From positions 5,959-18,532 of the forward strand of contig DOIX01000407.1 in the NCBI GenBank assembly GCA_003511885.1: a stretch of DNA of 12,574 nucleotides, in the 5' to 3' direction. The position numbers and the translations under genes were made by a program. Below, in pieces: positions 7,056 through 12,574 of this stretch. The notes under the pieces are model-generated. The model saw only the letters and a program-made list of their open reading frames with translations, was not told the DNA's origin and did not search any database. The DNA is from Cyanobacteria bacterium UBA11153 (GTDB lineage: Bacteria > Cyanobacteriota > Cyanobacteriia > Cyanobacteriales > Coleofasciculaceae). The number at the start of each line of letters is the position of its first letter. The stretch's first letter is position 1.

Positions 7056-7916
7056 ATGGGTATAGTTTGGGAACTGGATTTTTACTCCCGTCCAATTTTG
7101 GACGAAAATCAGAAAAAGATATGGGAAGTCTTAATTTGCGAGACTCCTTTAGATATGCGCCAATCTACTGAGGCGCTGTTTCACTATTGTGAATTTTGTC
7201 CTAATCAACAAGTTAATTCTATTTGGTTGCGAGAGGCCCTAGAGAAGGCGATAGCCCAAAGTCCCCAACCACCTCAGAAAATTCGCTTCTTTCGCCGTCA
7301 GATGAGTAATATGATTACTAAAGCCTGCGAAGAATTGGGTATTTCCGCTTTTGCGTCGCGCCGCACCTATAGACTGGATAGGTGGTTACAAGAAAGAATG
7401 AAGGATTTTTATCCTCATCAACCCGGATACGATGCCGCTGCCGCCGCATCCTCCTTTGTACGTTATCCGCCTCAGAATCCTCAACCTTTACCGGAAGCTT
7501 TGCAGGGAGACAAATGGACTTTTGTCACTTTGGATGCGGCGGCATTTGAGGAAATGTCGGAGTGGGATATTGATTTTGGAGAAGCGTTTCCCCTCTCAAT
7601 GATGGGATTGACTCCGGATACTCGTATTCCTGGAATTATTATCTATTCTCAGCGCGCTCAACCTCTGGCTGGTTGGATGTCAGGGCTAGAGTTAGCTTTT
7701 GTTAGGGTGGAAATCGAGTCAAGGGTAAGATTGTTATTAGAAACTGGGGCAAGTGATAGCTGGATTCTCTCTACTATCAGAGATTCCCAAATTATTGAAG
7801 AAGCTAAAGGGTTTGAGACGGCTAAGAGTCAAGCAAATCGAGTGCATTTTCTGGCGATTCAGTCAAGCCCTACTTCCGAAAATTTTGCTGGATTTTGGCT
7901 GTTGCAAGAGTTATAG
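7056..7916 (+). CDS. Tab2/Atab2-family RNA-binding protein (DUF1092)
   Basis: This 286-aa protein belongs to the Tab2/Atab2 (DUF1092) family, found in cyanobacteria, algae and plants. Chlamydomonas Tab2 and Arabidopsis ATAB2 bind RNA and are needed for translation of photosystem I (psaB) and related mRNAs. The cyanobacterial role is presumed to be similar but is less studied. Family hallmarks are the N-terminus MGIVWELDFYSRPILDENQ, the KIWEVLICE segment, the middle motif YDAAAAASSFVRYPP, the acidic stretch MSEWDIDFGEAFPL and the C-terminus AIQSSPTSENFAGFWLLQEL. Length is normal for cyanobacterial members. I chose the ATG at 7056 over an in-frame TTG at 7050 because the family starts MG-x-x-WELDFYSRP. 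A GGAAAGG at 7029-7035 is too far away to act as a clear Shine-Dalgarno. It is divergent from the cyclase gene and appears monocistronic. Confidence 0.92.
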   Translation: MGIVWELDFYSRPILDENQKKIWEVLICETPLDMRQSTEALFHYCEFCPNQQVNSIWLREALEKAIAQSPQPPQKIRFFRRQMSNMITKACEELGISAFASRRTYRLDRWLQERMKDFYPHQPGYDAAAAASSFVRYPPQNPQPLPEALQGDKWTFVTLDAAAFEEMSEWDIDFGEAFPLSMMGLTPDTRIPGIIIYSQRAQPLAGWMSGLELAFVRVEIESRVRLLLETGASDSWILSTIRDSQIIEEAKGFETAKSQANRVHFLAIQSSPTSENFAGFWLLQEL

Positions 7917-8165
7917 TTAGGGACTAGAGGCTAGGGGATAGAGACTAGGGGAAGAAGTGGCGAAAATTTGGGGTTTCAAGAATCGAAAATGCCCCAAATA
8001 TCAGACTTGTTTTCCGATAAAATAGTTAGGGGTTATTTGTTTTTGGTTACAGTAACCGCTAGGGCGGTTAAGACATTCTCAATTCCTCAAGCCCTTGATT
8101 AGACAGCTTTTTTCCCGATCCCCGATCCAATAGCCCCTAGCTATATTTGTTATTGCTTAGGGAAA
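7917..8165. other. Intergenic spacer between Tab2 and tldE genes
   Basis: The 249-bp spacer holds purine-rich CTAGGGG-type text at 7921-7955. An 8-bp inverted match, GCTAGGGG (7930-7937) with CCCCTAGC (8134-8141), spans most of it. A weak hairpin TCAA/TTGA (8087-8098) lies 9 bp before a T6 run (8108-8113), a poor terminator candidate for the Tab2 gene. TATATT at 8142-8147 could be a -10 for tldE, but no -35 is visible. Confidence 0.4.
8045..8070 (+). promoter_or_regulatory. Two overlapping, mutually exclusive hairpins
   Basis: GGTTAC-A-GTAACC (8045-8057) is a palindrome that could be an operator. Its right arm is shared with a second stem, TAACCGC (8053-8059) pairing with GCGGTTA (8064-8070) across a TAGG loop. 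In RNA only one can form, and the 7-bp stem with the 4-nt loop is favoured. No T-run follows. It lies 96 bp before the tldE start. Confidence 0.5.
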
Positions 8166-9473
8166 ATGATCGTAAAAAACTCAAAATATATGGAACCAGA
8201 ACAATTAATAGAATTAGCAGAGAAATCTGGAGCAAATGCCAGTGAAGTATATCAATCGAAATCATTCTCGAAGCCTGTTTTTTTTGAAGCGAATCGCCTC
8301 AAGCAATTGGAAAGTTCTCAGGCGGAAGGTGTAGCCTTAAGATTATGGCGTGAAAATCGTCCGGGTTTAGCGGTTGCTTATGGTGAGGTTGAACCTCAAA
8401 TGTTAGTGGATAAGGCACTAGCAATGACGAAACTTAATGAACCGGAAATTGTCGAACTTGCGGAGGCAAGAAGTGAAGTATATCCAGATTTGGGGGAGAA
8501 AGTATCGGTAGAAGAATTAGTGAAAATGGGGAAAAATGCGATCGCAACAATTCGAGAGGAATTCCCGGAAGTCCTTTGTATGGGACAATGGGATTGCGAG
8601 GAGGAGACTACTCGCTTAGTTAATTCTCAAGGATTGGATTGCTATCACACTGATACTACCCTCAGTTGTTTTTTGTCAGGAGAATGGGTACGAGGAGATG
8701 ACTTTTTAAGCGTATCTGATGGACAGACGCAACGGAGAAGTCTGGCTAATGAAAAAGTAGTCCAGCAAATTTTACAAAGACTGGAATGGGCAAAAGAAAA
8801 TGTTGCACCTCCTCTGGGAAAAGTGCCAGTTTTATTAACTGCTAAAGCCGCAGATTTACTCTGGGATACAGTGCAAGCTGCTTTAAATGGAAAACAAGTC
8901 TTAGAAGGCTCATCTCCTTGGAATAATCGTTTAAGTCAAATGGTGACTTCAGATACTCTGACTCTATCCCAAAAACCCGATACTGGCCCCTATAGTTGCC
9001 CCTTTGATGATGAAGGTACGCCAACTCGCCCCCTGTTACTGATTCGGGAAGGACAATTACAGCAATTTTATTGCGATCGCACTACTGGTAGATTAATCGG
9101 TATGGGTACGACGGGCAATGGTTTTCGCCCCGGTATGGGCAGCTATCCTACTCCAGGTTTAGTTAATTTACTGATTCAACCGGGCAAGGGTTCATTACAT
9201 AGTTTAATTACACAATTGGATGATGGCTTAATTGTGGATCAAATTTTAGGAGGCGGTGCGGGGATATCCGGTGATTTTTCCGTCAACGTCGATTTAGGAT
9301 ACCGCGTCAGGAAAGGAGAAATTATCGGTCGCGTTAAGGATACCATGATCGCTGGGAATGTTTACAATATCCTCAAACAAGTAGTATCCCTAGGAGAAGA
9401 TGCCGATTGGAATGGACCTTGCTATACTCCTTCTCTCATTATCGAAGGTATTTCGGTAACTGGGGAAGAGTGA
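8166..9473 (+). CDS. tldE: TldE/PmbA-type metalloprotease partner protein
   Basis: This 435-aa protein belongs to the TldD/PmbA (modulator of DNA gyrase) family. In bacteria TldD and TldE form a heteromeric zinc protease that degrades unfolded peptides and matures some peptides. TldD carries the HExxxH zinc motif, and TldE/PmbA lacks it. No HExxxH is present here, so I assign it to the TldE side. Recognisable segments are GANASEVYQSKS near the start, EGVALRLW, CPFDDEGTPTRP (278-289) followed by REGQLQQFYCDRTTGRLIG, GNGFRPGMGSYPTPGLVNL, and the C-terminal GISGDFSVNVDLGYRVRKGEIIGRVKDTMIAGNVY. The ATG at 8166 has AGGG only 3 nt upstream. A second in-frame ATG at 8190 (MEPEQLIELAEKSG) fits the usual family start about as well. 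No tldD gene is in this window, and the protein is probably cytoplasmic. Confidence 0.92.
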   Translation: MIVKNSKYMEPEQLIELAEKSGANASEVYQSKSFSKPVFFEANRLKQLESSQAEGVALRLWRENRPGLAVAYGEVEPQMLVDKALAMTKLNEPEIVELAEARSEVYPDLGEKVSVEELVKMGKNAIATIREEFPEVLCMGQWDCEEETTRLVNSQGLDCYHTDTTLSCFLSGEWVRGDDFLSVSDGQTQRRSLANEKVVQQILQRLEWAKENVAPPLGKVPVLLTAKAADLLWDTVQAALNGKQVLEGSSPWNNRLSQMVTSDTLTLSQKPDTGPYSCPFDDEGTPTRPLLLIREGQLQQFYCDRTTGRLIGMGTTGNGFRPGMGSYPTPGLVNLLIQPGKGSLHSLITQLDDGLIVDQILGGGAGISGDFSVNVDLGYRVRKGEIIGRVKDTMIAGNVYNILKQVVSLGEDADWNGPCYTPSLIIEGISVTGEE

Positions 9474-9505
9474 GGGAATATTCTTTATATGGGAAAGGTA
9501 AACAA

Positions 9506-9538
9506 CCCGCCGCTAAATCAGAAGCGGATTATAGCGGG
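9506..9538 (+). repeat. Nested hairpin region after tldE
   Basis: CCCGC (9506-9510) pairs with GCGGG (9534-9538), and CGCT (9511-9514) with AGCG (9523-9526) inside it. Alternatively CCGCTA (9510-9515) pairs with TAGCGG (9532-9537). It starts 33 bp after the tldE stop and has no T-run, so it may be a transcript-end structure or a repeat. The rest of the spacer to 9632 is purine-rich (9547-9592), followed by two direct copies of ACAAATAAC (9601-9609, 9615-9623). I see no fluoride-riboswitch signature upstream of the ClC gene. Confidence 0.4.
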
Positions 9539-9632
9539 AGTCTCCACGAGGTAAAAAGATGAAAGGTGAGAGCTGAGAGGTAGGAGGGAATTATTGTGGA
9601 ACAAATAACGAACAACAAATAACTTATAACTA

Positions 9633-12239
9633 ATGCACTTTCGCCAATGGCTACTGCCCCGCAGAAGACTTGCGATCGCAGAAGCTTGTTTAATTGGTTT
9701 AGTATCAGGTTTGTCTGCTGTCTTTCTCAAGTATAGTATCGGTTGGTTTGGTTCCTGGCGTATACAAGCGTCTGAAGTACTACCTGTTGCTTTCGTCTTA
9801 CCTGTTTTTGGCTTCTCTTTGGGATGGTTATCTGGTTTTTTAGTTGAGCGTTTGGCACCGGAAGCTTCTGGTAGCGGTATCCCGCAAATTAAAGCGGCTT
9901 TAGCTAAGTTTCCCATCTCTTTAGATTTACGAGTAGCCTTCGTTAAATTAATAAGTACTGTACTTGCTTTAGCGGCAGGATTAACCATGGGGAGACAGGG
10001 ACCAACTGTTCATATTGGTGCGGCTTTGGCGGCACAATTTAGTCGTTGGTTTCCGACTTCTCCCAATCATCGCCGTCAGATGATTGCAGCGGGTGCGGGT
10101 GCGGGTTTGGCGGCTGGTTTTAATGCCCCCATTGCGGGGATTCTGTTTATTGTTGAAGAGTTACTTCAGGATTTTTCGGGATTAACTCTCGGTACGGCTA
10201 TTTTAGCTTCGTTTATTGGTGCAGTTATCTCTCGGATTCTTGGTGGTAATAATTTAGATTTGAATCTGGAATTAACTAATATTTCCAGTAGTTTTTCTGC
10301 CCCGGAGATTCCCTTTTATTTAATTCTCGGTGTTTGCGCCGGATTCCTAGGAGCATTATTTAATCGGGGTATTCTTGTTTCCCTCACCCTCTTTGGTAAA
10401 CTCAATCTGACTTTACCCATCCGTGTTGGTTTAGCGGGATTTATTTGTGGTGCTTTTGTCGCTTTACTTCCACCAGATTTCCGTAATAATAGTGGATTAC
10501 AAGAATTACTAATTAGTAGCGAACCAGGCTGGAAATTCACAAGTATTGCTTTTGTAGTTTATTTCCTATTAACTTTAGTTTCTTACGGTTGTGGTGCATC
10601 AGGTGGATTATTTCATCCTTCTCTAGTTTTGGGTTCGGCGTTAGGTTATTTAGTGGGTGTTTGCGAACAAAATATTTTAGGATTTGGCAATCCGACTAAC
10701 TATGCTTTGGCAGGAATGGGATCATTTTTTAGTGCCGTATCGAAAGTGCCACTAACAGCAATTGTGATTGTCTTTGAGATTACCACTGATTTTAATTTAG
10801 TTTTACCTTTAATGATTGGCTCGGTAGTTTCTTATTTAATATCAGATCAATTTGCCAAGGGTTCTCTCTATCAACGTTTATTAGAATGGAATGGCTACAC
10901 CCAACCGGAAAATACCTCAACAAATGAATCTCTAGATGGCTTAAGAGCAGCCGATTTAATGCAGCGCCACGTCGAAACCTTACCCAGCCACATATCCCTG
11001 GATGAGGCAATGAAAGTTATTTCTCGTTCCTCTCACCGAGGATTTCCTGTAGTTGAGAATAGTCTTTTAGTGGGTATTATTAGCCAATCCGATTTGAAAA
11101 ATGCTACCCAAGGAAAAGGAGATCCGCCCAGTTGTCCTTTACCAGGGGCAACCAAGTTAAAAGATATTATGACACGAGATCCGGTCACCATAATTCCCCA
11201 AGCAAGTTTAGCCGATGTTCTCTATCTTTTAAACCGTTATCAATTAAGTCGTTTACCCGTAACCGAAGGAAGAAAATTAGTCGGAATTATTACCCGCAGC
11301 GATATTATTCGGGGCGAAATCGATCGTTTAGATAGCAATCAAACTGGCTTCCATCCCGAACCATCATACATAGTATATCAAACCCGTTCCCCAGCAACAG
11401 GAAAAGGACGAATATTAGTACCCATTGCCAATCCCCAAACCACGCCCTTCCTCTTAAAATTAGCAGCCGCGATCGCAAGAGAGCAAGATTATGAGCTAGA
11501 ATGTCTCCAAATTATCCTAGTTTCTCGCACTCATCCACCAGCCGAAACCCCAGTTAGAACAACCCAAAGTCGTAGGTTACTCCATCAAGCCGAAAAAATA
11601 GGACGAGATTTACAAGTGCCAGTCCACACCCAAATTAGAACATCTCACGATATCGCCCAAGCTATTTTAGAAACGATTAAAGAACGACATATCAATCTGA
11701 TTATCATGGGTTGGAGGGGAAATACTTCAAATCCCGGCATGATTTTTGGCAATGTAGTAGATAGAATCATTCAACAAGCATTTTGTGATGTTATGTTAGT
11801 GAAAATGGGCGAAAAATTACAGCCGCCCTACCCACTGCCCTTCTTCAACCGCTGGTTAATCCCCATTGCCGGGGGACGAAATTCTCAAAGAGCGATCGCG
11901 CTCCTCCCTCCCTTGCTATCCTTAAGCAGTACCCCGCCCCATCTCAACCTGTGTCAGGTATTGCCACCCGGAGAAGATACCCCCAGTACCAAAATTTTAG
12001 ATTCTGCGATCGCTTCTTTGACAAATCAGATTGATGGCAATATCACCAAAATTCCCATTCGCGCTCATAATGTGGCTGAGGCAGTAATTAATTTAACCGA
12101 AACAGAAGACTGCGATGTCGTAGTTTTAGGCGCAAGTCGAGAAGGATTATTAAAACAAGCAATTCAAGGCAATATTCCCGAAGCCATTGCCCGTAGTGTC
12201 CGAAGTACAGTAATTTTAATTAGGGCAGCCCTAGATTAG
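9633..12239 (+). CDS. ClC chloride transporter with CBS and USP domains
   Basis: This 868-aa inner-membrane protein moves chloride (ClC family). The membrane domain covers about residues 12-425. It has the selectivity motif GSGIP (the chloride-type Ser), GRQGPTVHIG (120-129), FNAPIAGILFIVEE (keeping the inner proton-transfer Glu), GGLFHPSLVLG and SLYQRLL (the anion-coordinating Tyr). The gating Glu of GREGP is replaced by Gln122, which suggests weakened or absent proton coupling. Two CBS domains (about 437-500 and 510-565) probably sense nucleotides. Two universal-stress-protein domains follow (about 590-725 and 740-868). Their G-2x-G-9x-G(S/T) ATP motif is nearly kept in the first (GWRGNTSNPGMIFGN) and degraded in the second (GASREGLLKQAIQGN). 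ClC-CBS-USP fusions occur in other cyanobacteria. The ATG lacks a Shine-Dalgarno. The gene is 159 bp from tldE and probably independently transcribed. Confidence 0.93.
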   Translation: MHFRQWLLPRRRLAIAEACLIGLVSGLSAVFLKYSIGWFGSWRIQASEVLPVAFVLPVFGFSLGWLSGFLVERLAPEASGSGIPQIKAALAKFPISLDLRVAFVKLISTVLALAAGLTMGRQGPTVHIGAALAAQFSRWFPTSPNHRRQMIAAGAGAGLAAGFNAPIAGILFIVEELLQDFSGLTLGTAILASFIGAVISRILGGNNLDLNLELTNISSSFSAPEIPFYLILGVCAGFLGALFNRGILVSLTLFGKLNLTLPIRVGLAGFICGAFVALLPPDFRNNSGLQELLISSEPGWKFTSIAFVVYFLLTLVSYGCGASGGLFHPSLVLGSALGYLVGVCEQNILGFGNPTNYALAGMGSFFSAVSKVPLTAIVIVFEITTDFNLVLPLMIGSVVSYLISDQFAKGSLYQRLLEWNGYTQPENTSTNESLDGLRAADLMQRHVETLPSHISLDEAMKVISRSSHRGFPVVENSLLVGIISQSDLKNATQGKGDPPSCPLPGATKLKDIMTRDPVTIIPQASLADVLYLLNRYQLSRLPVTEGRKLVGIITRSDIIRGEIDRLDSNQTGFHPEPSYIVYQTRSPATGKGRILVPIANPQTTPFLLKLAAAIAREQDYELECLQIILVSRTHPPAETPVRTTQSRRLLHQAEKIGRDLQVPVHTQIRTSHDIAQAILETIKERHINLIIMGWRGNTSNPGMIFGNVVDRIIQQAFCDVMLVKMGEKLQPPYPLPFFNRWLIPIAGGRNSQRAIALLPPLLSLSSTPPHLNLCQVLPPGEDTPSTKILDSAIASLTNQIDGNITKIPIRAHNVAEAVINLTETEDCDVVVLGASREGLLKQAIQGNIPEAIARSVRSTVILIRAALD

Positions 12240-12308
12240 TGGATAAGCTGTGAGACTCTCCAGATTAGAAATCGGGTTGATGGTGAAAGCAACTAAATTT
12301 GCTCCCCC

Positions 12309-12337
12309 TTGACAAACACCCTCCATTGTTAGATGAT
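12309..12337 (+). promoter_or_regulatory. Promoter of tRNA-Leu
   Basis: A consensus -35 TTGACA (12309-12314) is followed, after 17 bp, by GATGAT (12332-12337), which matches TATAAT at four of six positions. Transcription would start near 12344, about 23 nt before the mature tRNA. The promoter begins 70 bp after the ClC stop codon, so the tRNA has its own transcription unit. Confidence 0.65.
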
Positions 12338-12366
12338 GGTAAACTGCAAAGTAAATAGCCAAGCAA

Positions 12367-12450
12367 GCGGAACTGGCGGAATTGGTAGACGCGCTAGATT
12401 CAGGTTCTAGTGTTCGCAAGGACTTCCGGGTTCAAGTCCCGGGTTCCGCA
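12367..12450 (+). tRNA. tRNA-Leu (anticodon CAG)
   Basis: The 84-nt class II tRNA has a perfect 7-bp acceptor stem, GCGGAAC with GTTCCGC, and discriminator A (12450). The D-arm contains TGGCGGAATTGGTAGACGC. The anticodon stem CTAGA/TCTAG has a loop TTCAGGT that puts CAG at 12401-12403. A long variable arm (TGTTCGCAAGGACT) and a T-arm with GGTTCAAGTCC complete it. CAG reads CUG codons. The 3' CCA is not encoded. There is no intron; the cyanobacterial group I intron occurs in the UAA isoacceptor, not this one. Confidence 0.98.
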
Positions 12451-12490
12451 TTGTAGTCGAATCTGATAACTTTCAGTCAATAGAAAAACC

Positions 12491-12547
12491 TAACCCCCCA
12501 GCCCCCTTCCCTGCAAGGGAAGGGGGAGAGGTCAAATATTTCTCCCC
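12491..12547. repeat. GC-rich palindromic intergenic repeat
   Basis: CCCCCTTCCCT (12502-12512) and AGGGAAGGGGG (12516-12526) form a perfect 11-bp stem with a GCA loop. Its right arm can instead pair onward: GGGGAGA (12523-12529) with TCTCCCC (12541-12547). The element, including the preceding CCTAACCCCCCAG, resembles GC-rich palindromic repeats dispersed between genes in many filamentous cyanobacteria. It lies about 50 bp after the tRNA and could also stop its transcription, although no long T-run follows. Confidence 0.65.
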
Positions 12548-12574
12548 TCTTCTGGTAAGCTGCTACGCATTTAA

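Noticed and set aside
9480..9632. Fluoride riboswitch upstream of the ClC gene
   Set aside because: The conserved crcB-motif elements are not present, and the ClC has chloride-type GSGIP rather than fluoride-type pore motifs.
9518..9988. 156-aa minus-strand ORF
   Set aside because: It is antisense to the start of the ClC gene, whose frame is clearly coding. Its Lys/Thr/Pro-rich composition matches antisense of a membrane protein.
12231..12419. 62-aa minus-strand ORF
   Set aside because: It overlaps the tRNA-Leu and its promoter on the opposite strand and shows no protein family features.

Overview
The window reads as chromosomal DNA of a cyanobacterium. It contains ten copies of the palindrome GCGATCGC (HIP1), which is highly over-represented in many cyanobacterial genomes. 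It also carries a Tab2/Atab2-family gene found in oxygenic phototrophs, a ClC-CBS-USP-USP transporter of cyanobacterial type, and heptanucleotide and GC-rich palindromic intergenic repeats of the kind common in filamentous cyanobacteria. The AT-leaning composition and repeat-rich spacers fit an Oscillatoria/Lyngbya/Microcoleus-like lineage, but this is only an impression.

Layout, left to right. 1-668: a small unrecognised ORF (76-288), then what looks like the eroded start of a second small gene (292-389), a hairpin and a 16-bp tandem repeat, then an AT-rich leader. 669-4226 (+): mfd, the transcription-repair coupling factor, intact. 4227-4350: convergent spacer with a long AT-rich inverted repeat. 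4351-4740 (-): a SnoaL/NTF2-fold protein. 4766-6712 (-): a REC-PAS-PAS-adenylate cyclase gene that is continuous in one frame but interrupted by two stop codons (TAG at 5947-5945, TAA at 5299-5297). 6713-7055: divergent spacer with a 32-bp duplicated segment, a palindrome and a heptamer tandem repeat. 7056-7916 (+): Tab2/Atab2 (DUF1092) protein. 7917-8165: spacer with two mutually exclusive hairpins. 8166-9473 (+): TldE/PmbA-type protein. 9633-12239 (+): ClC chloride transporter with two CBS and two universal-stress domains. 12367-12450 (+): tRNA-Leu(CAG) with its own promoter. 12451-12574: a palindromic GC-rich repeat.

The genes are mostly unrelated housekeeping functions: DNA repair (Mfd), photosystem mRNA translation (Tab2), peptide proteolysis (TldE), ion transport (ClC) and a tRNA. 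They do not form one pathway. The only plausible operon is the broken cyclase with the SnoaL-like gene 25 bp downstream. I see no convincing new multi-gene system. The items most worth checking are the cyclase interrupted twice without any frame loss, the ClC with Gln in place of the gating Glu, the competing hairpins upstream of tldE, and the decayed gene pair at the left edge.
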